A stretch of 64,000 nt of DNA, taken from positions 372,001-436,000 of the forward strand of contig JAWLBB010000001.1 in assembly GCA_041395105.1 (NCBI GenBank), in the 5' to 3' direction. This document shows, piece by piece, positions 43,657-52,608 of the stretch. Origin of the DNA: Opitutaceae bacterium (GTDB lineage Bacteria > Verrucomicrobiota > Verrucomicrobiia > Opitutales > Opitutaceae). The notes under the pieces were generated by a model. The model saw only the letters and a program-made list of their open reading frames with translations, had not been told where the DNA came from and did not search any database. The number at the start of each line of letters is the position of its first letter. Positions within the stretch are counted from its first letter, which is position 1. Both the position numbers and the translations under genes were made by a program.

Positions 43657-45163
43657 ATTCCTGCAGAAGGCCACCCTTGGGACCGCCACCCTGGCTGCGG
43701 CTGCCCGGTTGTCGGGCCAGTCCTCCGAAGCCGCGCGACCGGCCGTATCCGAACGCCCGGTACGGCCCAATCTGCTCTTTCTCTGGACCGACCAGCATCG
43801 CGGCGACGCCGTTCCCTGGGCCGGCGACCGGGTGCTGAACGCCCCCAACCTCAAGGCCCTCGGCGAACGCAGCTTCTGTTTCCAGCGGACCTATTGCACC
43901 CAACCGGTCTGCACGCCGTCCCGGGGATCGATCATGACCGGTCTGCTGCCGCACAACCATGGTTCCTACACCAACAATATCCGCCTGGATCCGGCCGTGC
44001 GCACAATCGCCGAGTACCTTCCGGACGACACCCGCACGGCCTATTATGGTAAATGGCATCTTGGCGACGAAGCCTTCGCCCAGCACGGATTCGATGAGTG
44101 GAAGAGCATCGAGGACAATTACCGGCAGTATTACACGGATCCGTCGAAGATGACGACGCCGAGTGACTACCACCGGTTTCTCGTCAGCCGGGGTTTCCCT
44201 CCCAGCGAGATCGACGAAGATTCAAACCAGCCGGTCTTTCCCCGTTCCATGGCGGCGGCCATGCGGGAGAAATACACCAAGGTCTCTTTTCTTGCGAATG
44301 AAGGGGAACAGTTCATCCGGAGCCAAAAGAGCGGTAAACCGTGGATACTCAGCGTGAATACCCTGGAGCCGCACCCGCCGACCTACGGGCCGCTCAATGA
44401 ATTGCACGACCCCGCCGCGATGGCAACCGGCCCCGCCTTCAACCAACCGCCGGGTCCCGGCGCGTCCCGGCTTCACCGCGAGACCTACACCGCGTTCCGG
44501 AAGAAGGGATACAAGAATCACCCAATCGACACGGATGATGATTTCCGGCGCCTCAAGGCGAACTACTACGGCCTCATCACGATGGTCGACAACGCCTACG
44601 GCCGGATCCTGAAGGCCCTTGAGGAGTCCGGCCAGGCCGACAACACCATCGTCGTTTACACCTCCGATCACGGCGAGATGCTGGGCGATCACGGACTGAT
44701 GCAGAAGAGCGTCTTTTACGAGGCGGCGGTGACCGTTCCGCTGGCCATTCATGTTCCGTGGCTTTCGCGGGAGAGGATCGATTTCAATGGTCCCTTCAGC
44801 CAGATCGACCTGGTGCCCACCCTGCTCGAATTGATGGGTCAGGAAGTACCGGATGGACTCGATGGAGTTTCGCGGGCCGGCTGCCTGGCCGATCCATCGA
44901 GTTGGAAGGATGAGGACATCGTGGTCGAATGGAATGACGGAAGTGATCCGACGATCAGCGGGCGCAGCCTCGTCACGGCGGATGGCTGGAAGCTCAATCT
45001 CTATAATGGCGACGGGCCGGAGCTCTATGACCTGAAGGCCGATCCGGGGGAATTGACGAATCTTGCTTCGGAGCCGGCCCAGAAGGAGCGGCTTCGCCGG
45101 TTGAGTCGGAAAATCCTTACCTGGCAGGCGGGCCATGGCGACAAATTGGAGCTGATGGCATGA
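43631..45163 (+). CDS. Tat-exported sulfatase (formylglycine-dependent)
   Basis: The 510-residue protein begins with a twin-arginine leader (TRREFLQKATLGTATLAAAA). The core has LLFLWTDQHRGDAVPW, YCTQPVCTPSRGSIMTG (formylglycine site), YYGKWHLGDE and YTSDHGEMLGDHG. Tat export suits an enzyme folded before secretion; sulfatases with Tat leaders are known. It is a paralogue of the leaderless 41142 enzyme, which suggests the same linkage is attacked on both sides of the inner membrane. It overlaps the metallophosphatase by 26 bases and the lyase gene by ATGA. Confidence 0.9.
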   Translation: MKTPQTRREFLQKATLGTATLAAAARLSGQSSEAARPAVSERPVRPNLLFLWTDQHRGDAVPWAGDRVLNAPNLKALGERSFCFQRTYCTQPVCTPSRGSIMTGLLPHNHGSYTNNIRLDPAVRTIAEYLPDDTRTAYYGKWHLGDEAFAQHGFDEWKSIEDNYRQYYTDPSKMTTPSDYHRFLVSRGFPPSEIDEDSNQPVFPRSMAAAMREKYTKVSFLANEGEQFIRSQKSGKPWILSVNTLEPHPPTYGPLNELHDPAAMATGPAFNQPPGPGASRLHRETYTAFRKKGYKNHPIDTDDDFRRLKANYYGLITMVDNAYGRILKALEESGQADNTIVVYTSDHGEMLGDHGLMQKSVFYEAAVTVPLAIHVPWLSRERIDFNGPFSQIDLVPTLLELMGQEVPDGLDGVSRAGCLADPSSWKDEDIVVEWNDGSDPTISGRSLVTADGWKLNLYNGDGPELYDLKADPGELTNLASEPAQKERLRRLSRKILTWQAGHGDKLELMA

Positions 45164-46059
45164 CCCGGGTTGACGGAATCATCGCGGTTCCGGCTACGCC
45201 GTTTACGGATGACAATCGGATCGATGAGGCATCCCTGCGCCGTTATGCCCGTCGGGTTCTGGGCCAGGGTGCCGTTGGGTTCCTGGCTCCGGCAGTGGCC
45301 GGCGAGGTCGATACCCTGACCGAAGCCGAACGCGAGCAGATCGTCTCCATTCTGATTGAAGAGGCGGCGGGGCGGGTCCCGGTGATCGGTGGCGCCACCG
45401 ATCATGACCCGGAAGCCCGGCTTCGTCACGTCCGGAGATTTATCGAGATGGGTTGCACGGGTGTCCTCGCCTATATCAAGTATGAGAACGATGCCTCCTA
45501 CGAAGCGGCCGTCCGGGATCTCGACCGGCTTTCGCCGGGCTTCCTCATGATTCAGGATCTTGATCTCGGCGTGGCCCCGCTCCCGGTGGCATTGATCGCC
45601 CGGCTGCACCGGGAGGTTCCCTGTTTCAAGTGGATCAAGGTCGAGACGGCAGACCGCTGTCGAAAGATCAGCGCGATCCATCAGGCGACCGGAGGATCGC
45701 TGGCGGTCGGCACGGCCGGTCCGGACCTGATCGAGCTGCTCGACCGGGGGGCCCGGGCCTACCTTTCGACCTACACCACGGGTGTCTATCGGGCGATCTG
45801 GCAGGCCTATCGAAGGAATGATCGTGAAGGGGCGGTGAGCCTTTACCGACGATTGCTGCCCTGTCTCACCTTCATGGCCACCCATCAGAACATCCAGTGG
45901 CGCTTCACCAAGGCTCTGCTTCAGACGGATGGTGTTTTTTCCACGACCCGCATCCGCACTTCGGCACCTGAATCCGATGCGATTGAACAACAGTTGATCG
46001 GTGAACTGGCCCGGTATGCCCGGGATCTGGCCGCCGAAGTCACCGCATCCGGTTCCTGA
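45160..46059 (+). CDS. DapA/NanA-family aldolase or dehydratase-like protein
   Basis: The 299-residue protein is a class I aldolase-type barrel related to dihydrodipicolinate synthase and N-acetylneuraminate lyase. The likely Schiff-base Lys is in CFKWIKVETADRC. The usual GTTGE substrate loop reads PAVAGEV, and the usual Tyr motif (YN-P) reads IQDLD, so it is a divergent subgroup. It probably cleaves or dehydrates a keto acid derived from the glycan. The start codon overlaps the upstream sulfatase. Confidence 0.82.
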   Translation: MTRVDGIIAVPATPFTDDNRIDEASLRRYARRVLGQGAVGFLAPAVAGEVDTLTEAEREQIVSILIEEAAGRVPVIGGATDHDPEARLRHVRRFIEMGCTGVLAYIKYENDASYEAAVRDLDRLSPGFLMIQDLDLGVAPLPVALIARLHREVPCFKWIKVETADRCRKISAIHQATGGSLAVGTAGPDLIELLDRGARAYLSTYTTGVYRAIWQAYRRNDREGAVSLYRRLLPCLTFMATHQNIQWRFTKALLQTDGVFSTTRIRTSAPESDAIEQQLIGELARYARDLAAEVTASGS

Positions 46060-46070
46060 ACCCAATTACG

Positions 46071-47207
46071 ATGAAGACACTCTCTGCCGCCTGCTCCCGC
46101 CGGACTTCCGATCACCGCAAACCGGTCGCTTCAATGCTCTGGAACTGGCGGGTACTCGGGCTGACCTGTCTGCTTGGCTGGTTTCCAACGGTGTCGGGCG
46201 CCGCCTCGCCGGGGGTGGATGAACATACCTTGGCGCTCTGGCTGTTCGACGAACCCACCTACCCGAATGTCATTCTGACCGACGCCGGTCCCCACGGTTA
46301 CGATTTGCGTCTCCAGTCGGCCTATGGTGAATGGGCTGTCCGTGCTGAGGGCAAGGGTGAGCCTCCAGCGAGACCGCTCCATGTGGACGGCCGATACGGA
46401 CTGCTTCCCGGGAAATTCGGCCGCGCCCTCTACGTTCCGGATCCCTCGATCGCCCGGGTCATCTGGCCGGACAATCGTCAGCGCTACAGCTCGGCTTCCA
46501 TGCTCGGGGAAGTCGACCAGGTGCCCGAACGCCTCAACCTGGGCTATTTCGACTGGACGATTGAGTTCTGGTTCAAGGCGGAAGGTGCCCAGCCGATCGA
46601 GGCCACCGTCTTTGAGGTCCGCAACGAGCAGGACTACCCGCGCGGTCTGCCCATGCAGAACGCCCTGCGCCTCGAACCGGGCCGATCGAGCTTCCGTCTG
46701 GTCAGCGAAACCACGATGTCGACCGCGGCGGCGAACGGGGAACCGGCCAATACCTTCCGCTTCGAATTGACGGTCCCGACCGATGCCGACCTCCTGAACG
46801 ACGGCTCCTGGCATCATCTTGCGTTTTGCTTCAGCGCCCCCGATCGTCAGTTGCGGCACTTCCTCGACGGCAGCCTACAGCCATTGCCCGGAAAAGGCGG
46901 CTTCCTGCCGATGATCGGGGTCCTGAAAGAGTTGACCATCGGGACCTACCAGCAGGGATGGCTCGATGAGTACCGGATTTCGGATACGGCCCGTTATGCC
47001 GGCGGGTTCGAGCCCCCGGAAGTTTCTCGAGCCGTTTCGGGGCAGTCGCGCGTCCGGTCAACCAACCCGACGGCCCGCCGCTTCTCTTCGGGTCGAACAA
47101 AGACCTGGACGTCCCGGTCGATCTCGGTTCCCGCAAGCACCTGTTCATCGATGGAGCCCTGGTCGAATCCTCGACCAACCTTGCGTTTCGTCCACAGCCA
47201 CCGGTGA
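46071..47207 (+). CDS. N-terminal part of a LamG-propeller protein, truncated by a frameshift
   Basis: This part carries a signal peptide if translated from the ATG at 46134 (MLWNWRVLGLTCLLGWFP), then a LamG-like jelly roll (LALWLFDEP, FDWTIEFWFKAEG, WLDEYRISDTARYAGGFEPP). After residue 315 the reading turns into Arg/Ser-rich sequence without family features. Adding one C to the CCCCC run at 47013-47017 continues in frame into the next reading frame, giving SFSSRFGAVARPVNQPDGPP and then KHLFIDGALVESSTN. The real product is therefore one protein of about 824 residues (803 from the inner start), ending at 48544. Confidence 0.75.
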   Translation: MKTLSAACSRRTSDHRKPVASMLWNWRVLGLTCLLGWFPTVSGAASPGVDEHTLALWLFDEPTYPNVILTDAGPHGYDLRLQSAYGEWAVRAEGKGEPPARPLHVDGRYGLLPGKFGRALYVPDPSIARVIWPDNRQRYSSASMLGEVDQVPERLNLGYFDWTIEFWFKAEGAQPIEATVFEVRNEQDYPRGLPMQNALRLEPGRSSFRLVSETTMSTAAANGEPANTFRFELTVPTDADLLNDGSWHHLAFCFSAPDRQLRHFLDGSLQPLPGKGGFLPMIGVLKELTIGTYQQGWLDEYRISDTARYAGGFEPPEVSRAVSGQSRVRSTNPTARRFSSGRTKTWTSRSISVPASTCSSMEPWSNPRPTLRFVHSHR

Positions 47208-48544
47208 CGATGGAGGAGACCGATTTTCGCAACACCAGACCCTGGGAGCCCAACCCGCGTTTTGGCTCAACCATTCCCGACATCAGCACCATCTGGGATG
47301 AGGGTGACGAGTTGCGCATGATCTACACCAATGGAGGCATGTGGGGCGGGAAACCCCATGTGGTCTGCCTGGCGACATCCGCGGACGGTCTGCACTGGGA
47401 AAAGCCCGACCTGTTCCTTCATGACTGGAACGGTGAACTCCCCACCAATATCGTCATCCCGAATGCCGGTCAGGGGGCCTTGATCAAGGATCCCAACCCT
47501 CTGGCTCCGTCCAGTGAACGATACAAAATGCTCCAATGGACCTATTACCGGGGATACTATCTCTACACCTCGCCGGACGGGGTTCGTTTTCAACGCAACG
47601 AAACGGTCGGCCTCCCGTTCGACACCGACGGCAGCACGACGTTCTTCTGGGACGATCAACGCGGATTTTACCATGCCTTTTTCCGCGCGATTTCCGAAGA
47701 TGCGAGGATCAAGCGCCGAACCGGTCATGTGGTGATCCCCGACCTGTTTGAGCCGTGGCCCTTCACCCCGGTGGAGTGGCCCTGGATCGATGACCTGGTG
47801 CTGGCGCGCCCGGCCCGCGGTGAAATCCCGGTCATTGAAACCGGTGGCCAGGTATACCGATTCAAGGCTCACAAGTATGCCTGGGCACCGGACGTGTATC
47901 TGGCCTTCCCCTGGCGCTATGTCGGCGAGACGAATATCCGGCCGGGCAGCTTCCTCATGGTCAGCCGGGACGGGACGGACTGGACCCGCTACGAGGAACC
48001 CTATTATTTCCCGGGAGGCTGGGAACTGGACGGCCGGGAGGTGCTCGAGGCCTTGACCGAACACGGCCTGATTCGACGGGGCGACGAAATCTGGCAGTAC
48101 GGGACGGTGCGTTTCACCGAGCATGGGGGTGCTCTGTATGGTGGGGTCGAATACGACGGGGGGATTCACGACCGCCTGCTTCGCCTGGCTCAGCGCCTCG
48201 ATGGCTTTGTCGCGGTCCAGCCGATGGACCCGGCGGCCGGGCCTGGCCGGTTGGTGACCCGTCCTTTCACCTTCAGCGGAGAACGCCTCGAGCTGAACCT
48301 GGACGCCTCGGGCGGATCGGTCCGGGTCGGGCTGGAGGAATCCGACGGAACGCCGATTCCCGGATTCGGGTTGGACGAATGCCTGCCCCTGGAGGGCGAC
48401 GGGACCGCCGAAACGGTGAGCTGGCGATCCGGCGCGGCCCTGGGAAACCTGGCCGGTCGTCCGGTCCGGTTGAAGATCGAGATCCGGAACGCCCGCCTCT
48501 TTGCCTTTCAGTTCCGCGAAGGAATCCCGGCTCAATCAGACTGA
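47204..48544 (+). CDS. C-terminal part of the same protein: five-bladed beta-propeller hydrolase-like domain
   Basis: This 446-residue open stretch begins at a GTG only because of the upstream frameshift; true coding continues back to about 47018. It is a propeller of the type found in glycoside hydrolase families such as GH32/43/130 (YKMLQWTYYRGYYLYTSPDG, FLMVSRDGTDWTRYEEPYY). A C-terminal beta-sandwich (VRVGLEESDGTPIPGFGLDE) has close counterparts at the ends of the 52609 and 54132 products. These three proteins form one family in the window. It is likely a secreted glycan-active enzyme; the exact activity is unknown. Confidence 0.75.
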   Translation: MTMEETDFRNTRPWEPNPRFGSTIPDISTIWDEGDELRMIYTNGGMWGGKPHVVCLATSADGLHWEKPDLFLHDWNGELPTNIVIPNAGQGALIKDPNPLAPSSERYKMLQWTYYRGYYLYTSPDGVRFQRNETVGLPFDTDGSTTFFWDDQRGFYHAFFRAISEDARIKRRTGHVVIPDLFEPWPFTPVEWPWIDDLVLARPARGEIPVIETGGQVYRFKAHKYAWAPDVYLAFPWRYVGETNIRPGSFLMVSRDGTDWTRYEEPYYFPGGWELDGREVLEALTEHGLIRRGDEIWQYGTVRFTEHGGALYGGVEYDGGIHDRLLRLAQRLDGFVAVQPMDPAAGPGRLVTRPFTFSGERLELNLDASGGSVRVGLEESDGTPIPGFGLDECLPLEGDGTAETVSWRSGAALGNLAGRPVRLKIEIRNARLFAFQFREGIPAQSD

Positions 48545-48680
48545 ATGAGGTCTCCTTTAATGCGGGTTGATCGAGGCACCGGCTGCCGACGGACCCCGGC
48601 TGTGGCCGGTCGTCCGGAACCGTTTTGATGGAGTGAGTGTTTGCCACTTCCAGAAAGGCCGTTGATAAAGAGGGTGAATC

Positions 48681-49592
48681 ATGCAGGTAACGGTCATCGG
48701 TCTTGGCTCAATCGGTATGGGAATCGCGACTTCGCTGCTCCGCGACGAACATGACGTTGTCGGTGTCGATATCGTCTCGGCGCGGCGCGGGGAGATTGAG
48801 CGGATGGGGGGGCGCTTTGAGGCGGGAATCCGACAGGCCTGCCGGAAGGCGGAGGTTGTTATTTCGGTTGTGGTCGACGCGCTGCAGACCGAATCGGTGA
48901 TCTTTGGCGAGGATGGGGCCGCGCAGGGCATGCCACCGGATTCGGTGCTTTTGTCTTGCGCCACGTTGCCTCCGGAAAAGACCCGTGACTTTGCCCGGCG
49001 CCTGGAGGTGACCGGGCGCCACTATCTGGATGCGCCGACCAGCGGCGGACCGGCCAAGGCGCAGTCGGGCGAAATGACGATCATGGCCTCGGGCTCTGCG
49101 ACGGCTTTTGAGAAGGCGGGCCCCGTCCTGGAATCGATGGCATCGAAGGTCTACCGATTGAGCGATGAACCCGGTGTCGGCTCGGCCATGAAGCTGATCA
49201 ACCAGCATCTGGCCGGCGTCCATATCGCGGTCGCCTGTGAAGCGATGGCCCTGGCGATTCGATTGGGACTGGATCCCAGGCAGGTCTACGAGGTCATATC
49301 GAATGCGGCGGGTTCGTCATGGATGTTCGAAAACAGGGTTCCGCATATACTGGAGGGCGACTATTCTCCGAAGAGCGCGACGTCCATCTTCACGAAGGAT
49401 CTCGGAATCGTCATGGATACCGCCCGTGCGAACCATTTTCCCGTCCCCATGGCGGGCACGGGTCTGCAGATGTTCGAGATGGCCGCCGCCGCGGGCATGC
49501 AGGGGGATGATGATACCTCGATCATCCGGGTATTCGCGAAGCTGACCGGGATTTCCCTGCCCGAAGCCGGTAAGCCGGACGACGGGGGATGA
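48681..49592 (+). CDS. ltnD: L-threonate dehydrogenase-like NAD(P)-dependent oxidoreductase
   Basis: The 303-residue protein is a beta-hydroxyacid dehydrogenase. It has VTVIGLGSIGMGIATSLLRD for nucleotide binding, LDAPTSGGPAKAQSGEMTIMASG for substrate binding and AMKLINQHLAGVHIA with the catalytic Lys. The SSWMFENRVPHILEGDYSPKSA and FTKDLGIVMDTAR segments are characteristic of L-threonate dehydrogenase (LtnD) rather than generic hydroxyisobutyrate enzymes. It would oxidise L-threonate or a similar four-carbon acid. AGAGGGTG precedes the ATG. The partner kinase and aldolase genes of the threonate pathway are not present nearby. Confidence 0.8.
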   Translation: MQVTVIGLGSIGMGIATSLLRDEHDVVGVDIVSARRGEIERMGGRFEAGIRQACRKAEVVISVVVDALQTESVIFGEDGAAQGMPPDSVLLSCATLPPEKTRDFARRLEVTGRHYLDAPTSGGPAKAQSGEMTIMASGSATAFEKAGPVLESMASKVYRLSDEPGVGSAMKLINQHLAGVHIAVACEAMALAIRLGLDPRQVYEVISNAAGSSWMFENRVPHILEGDYSPKSATSIFTKDLGIVMDTARANHFPVPMAGTGLQMFEMAAAAGMQGDDDTSIIRVFAKLTGISLPEAGKPDDGG

Positions 49593-49611
49593 TCGCGGAG
49601 GTTGTCTCCTG

Positions 49612-49669
49612 GTGTGGTGTCAGAGAAATACTGAGTCCCAAAGCCGGAGCGATTTCTCTGACACGACAC
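49612..49669. repeat. Long intergenic inverted repeat between convergent genes
   Basis: Eighteen-base arms (49612-49629 and 49652-49669) match with a single mismatch, including a perfect 13-base GTGTCAGAGAAAT/ATTTCTCTGACAC. They enclose a 22-base loop. The structure fills the gap between the convergent dehydrogenase genes and may terminate both transcripts. The lack of T tracts makes a REP-like repeat element another possibility. Confidence 0.5.
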
Positions 49670-50439
49670 TAGACGCAGGCTGTCATACCGCCGTCGACAT
49701 AGAGCATGTGCCCGTTGACGTAGCTGGAAGCGTCGGAAGCGAGGAAGATGGCGGCCCCTTTCAGTTCGTCGGGGTCGCCCCAGCGGTTGGCGGGCGTCCT
49801 CGCGCAGAGCCAGGCATTGAATTTCTCATCTTCGACCAGGGGACGGGTGAGTTCGGTCGAGAAGTATCCGGGACCGATGCCATTGACCTGGATATTGTAT
49901 TTGCCGTATTCGGTGGCCATTCCCTTGGTCAGCATCTTCACCCCGCCCTTGGTGGCGGTGTAGGGGACAATGGTCGGCCGCCCCAGTTCGCTCTGGACTG
50001 AACCGATATTGATGATCTTGCCCGATCGTCGGGCCATCATGCCGCGCACTACGTGCTTGGAAACATAGTACATGGAGCTGAGGTTGATCCTCAGGATACG
50101 TTCCCAGTCGGCATCGTCAAATTCGTGCATGGGGGCCCTGAGCTGTATCCCGGCGTTGTTGATGAGCACGTCGATCGGGCCGATGCCGGCTTCGATCCCG
50201 GCAATGCTCCGTGCGCAGGCTTCGGGGTCGCCGATGTCGAAGGCCCGTCCGTGAGCGGCGAAGCCATCCGCCTTCATCTGCTGCACCGCCGCCTCGAGAG
50301 TCGAAGCGTTGGTTCCGTTGAGCACGACAGTGGCGCCGGCCTCGGCCATGGCCCGGGCAAAAACGTTGCCCAGCCCCCGGCTGGAACCGGTGACGAGTGC
50401 GATTCTGTCATTCAGGGAGAAGAGTCCGCTGCGGTTCAT
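49669..50439 (-). CDS. Gluconate 5-dehydrogenase-like SDR oxidoreductase
   Basis: From the ATG at 50439 the protein has 256 residues. SDR motifs: ALVTGSSRGLGNVFA (cofactor), NNAGI, the catalytic Ser in NIGSVQS and YTATK with the Tyr/Lys pair. IQVNGIGPGYFSTELTRPLV and ANRWGDPDELKGAAIFLAS match gluconate 5-dehydrogenases. It probably interconverts gluconate or another sugar acid and its 5-keto form. The ATG at 50475 adds 12 unlikely residues. It lies 41 bases after the transketolase gene on the same strand. Confidence 0.82.
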   Translation of the reverse strand: MNRSGLFSLNDRIALVTGSSRGLGNVFARAMAEAGATVVLNGTNASTLEAAVQQMKADGFAAHGRAFDIGDPEACARSIAGIEAGIGPIDVLINNAGIQLRAPMHEFDDADWERILRINLSSMYYVSKHVVRGMMARRSGKIINIGSVQSELGRPTIVPYTATKGGVKMLTKGMATEYGKYNIQVNGIGPGYFSTELTRPLVEDEKFNAWLCARTPANRWGDPDELKGAAIFLASDASSYVNGHMLYVDGGMTACV

Positions 50440-50480
50440 GGTTCGATCTGATATCTTCCAAGGGTGAGTCCGCACATGGG

Positions 50481-52487
50481 TCAGGTCCGGTTGAGTGCCT
50501 GTTTGATCCGGGCGTAGATCTTCTCGTCCGTAAAGCCGTAGTGATCGGCCAGGACCCCGGGAGGCGCCGATGCGCCGAAGGTGTCCACGGAAACAGTCAG
50601 ACCATCCGGGCCCACGTACTTCTGCCAGCCGAGCGAAGCTCCGGCCTCGATACTGACCCGCAGGCGAAAGCTCCCCTGCATCACTTCTTTGCGGTAAGCC
50701 GGGTCCTGGCGCTCGAAGAGTTCCCAGCTGGGCATCGAAACGACGCGGACCTTGATCTTGTCGGTCTCGAGTTTCTTCGCGGCTCCAACCGCCTGGTGGA
50801 TCTCTGAACCGGTGGCCAGAATGAGGATTTCGGCATCTGGTCCCGCTTCACCATAAAGCACATAGGCGCCACGGGAGACGCCGGTCCGGGCGTGCCTTGC
50901 GGTGCAGGCGCTGACGGTGCTCTTCACCGGCTGGCGGGTGAAGCAAAGGGCGACAGGGCCGTCGGTTATCCGGAGGGCTGCGGCCCAGGCCATCTTGACC
51001 TCGTTCTCATCGCCGGGGCGAATCAAGGTCAGGTTCGGCATCAGGCGCAGGGACATCAGGTGTTCAACCGGCTGGTGGGTGGGCCCGTCTTCCGCCAGGA
51101 AAATGGAATCGTGGGAATAGACGAAGATGACGGGCTGCTTCATCAGGGCGGCCAGGCGCATGGCGTTCCGCATATAGTCGGAGAAGGTGAGGAAGGTGCC
51201 CACCGCGGGTCTCAGGAAACCGTGCAGGGTCATGCCGTAGGCGGCGGCTGCCATGCCGAACTCGCGCACCCCGAATTTGATCTGCTGGGGTCGCCACTTC
51301 CCTTTGGCCGCGATGTCCGAACCCAGTAACCAGGTGAAATCGCAACTGGACACGTCGGCTGATCCGCTGATGACCCATGGCAGAAGGGAACAGACCTTGT
51401 TGATGGCATACTCGTTGGCCTTTCGAGTGGGAAGGTCCTTTGGGATGTCGAGTCCCCACATCTGCGCCTCCCAGTCTTCCGGAAGTCTCTTTTCTCGATG
51501 AATCCGCCACAGGGCCGCTTTGTCCGGATCGGCGGCGACGGAGGCCGCGAACCGGGCATTCCATTCCTCTTCCAGTGCTGCCCAGAGCGGCAGACAGGCC
51601 TCGCAGGTCGCCCGAACATCCTCGGGGACGGTGAAAGGCGGTTCGGTCCAGCCGATGGCCTTCTTGATTCCCTCAATCTCGTCCAGGCCGAGCGGGCCGC
51701 CATGGGCTTTGAGGGTTCCCTGTTTGGCGGGGGCGAAGCGACCAATGACGGTGTGGACGATGATGAAGACCGGTTTTGCGGTCTCTGCCCGGGCGGTGGC
51801 GCAGGCCTCCTCGATCTGATTCCAATCGTATCCGTCTATGTCCAGCACCCGAAAGCCATAAGCTTCGTAGCGTTTGGCCGTGTCCTCGAGGATCACTTCG
51901 TCGATCGGTCCGTCCAGGCAGACCCTGTTGGCGTCGTAAAGCACCACGAGGTTGTCGAGACCGAGGGTCCCGGCCAGGCTGCTTGCTTCGGAACTGATGC
52001 CTTCCATGATGCACCCGTCGCCGGCGAGGACCCATACCTTGGAGTCGAACAGGCCGGTGCCAAAGCGATCCGCCATCATCTTCTGGGCGATCGCCATGCC
52101 GACCCCGCAGGCGACGCCTTGCCCAAGCGGGCCGGTGGTGGTTTCCACTCCCGGAGTCTCTCCGACTTCCGGGTGTCCAGGCGTCCTGGAGTGCAATTGC
52201 CGAAACGCCCTGATGTCGTCCATGGACAGGTCGTAACCGCAGAGGTGCAGTAGGGAGTAAAGGAGCATGGACCCATGCCCGGCCGATAGCACGAAGCGGT
52301 CCCGGCCCGGCCAATCCGGGTTCGCGGGATTGTGCCGCAGAACCTTCAGAAAGAGAAAGGCGCCAAGCTCGGCTGCCCCCAGCGGCAGGCCCGGGTGGCC
52401 GGACTGGGCCTTTTCGATCGCGTCTGCACTCAAAGCCCTGATGGTATGGGCCACTCTCTGGAGTTCTGCTTTTTCCGTGTCAGTCAT
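50481..52487 (-). CDS. tkt: Transketolase
   Basis: The 668-residue protein (start at 52487; a 20-residue longer reading begins at 52547) has all transketolase features. GHPGLPLGAAELGAFLF is the N-terminal binding loop, GDGCIMEGISSEASSLAGTL the thiamine diphosphate motif and GPTHQPVEHLMSLR the pyrimidine-domain region. It transfers two-carbon units in the pentose phosphate pathway. Placement next to a sugar-acid SDR and a GntR regulator suggests a catabolic copy dedicated to the sugars handled here rather than the housekeeping one. Confidence 0.93.
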   Translation of the reverse strand: MTDTEKAELQRVAHTIRALSADAIEKAQSGHPGLPLGAAELGAFLFLKVLRHNPANPDWPGRDRFVLSAGHGSMLLYSLLHLCGYDLSMDDIRAFRQLHSRTPGHPEVGETPGVETTTGPLGQGVACGVGMAIAQKMMADRFGTGLFDSKVWVLAGDGCIMEGISSEASSLAGTLGLDNLVVLYDANRVCLDGPIDEVILEDTAKRYEAYGFRVLDIDGYDWNQIEEACATARAETAKPVFIIVHTVIGRFAPAKQGTLKAHGGPLGLDEIEGIKKAIGWTEPPFTVPEDVRATCEACLPLWAALEEEWNARFAASVAADPDKAALWRIHREKRLPEDWEAQMWGLDIPKDLPTRKANEYAINKVCSLLPWVISGSADVSSCDFTWLLGSDIAAKGKWRPQQIKFGVREFGMAAAAYGMTLHGFLRPAVGTFLTFSDYMRNAMRLAALMKQPVIFVYSHDSIFLAEDGPTHQPVEHLMSLRLMPNLTLIRPGDENEVKMAWAAALRITDGPVALCFTRQPVKSTVSACTARHARTGVSRGAYVLYGEAGPDAEILILATGSEIHQAVGAAKKLETDKIKVRVVSMPSWELFERQDPAYRKEVMQGSFRLRVSIEAGASLGWQKYVGPDGLTVSVDTFGASAPPGVLADHYGFTDEKIYARIKQALNRT

Positions 52488-52608
52488 CGGCTCTGCCCGT
52501 ATCCGGGTCTTGGGTGCGTCTGCGGTTGGCCCGTCCGGTCCGGACAAGGCGGAAGATGGTTTTCTGAGATCGTCAACGTCTCGGGATTTGCGGGGTGGGG
52601 AGGTGGTC

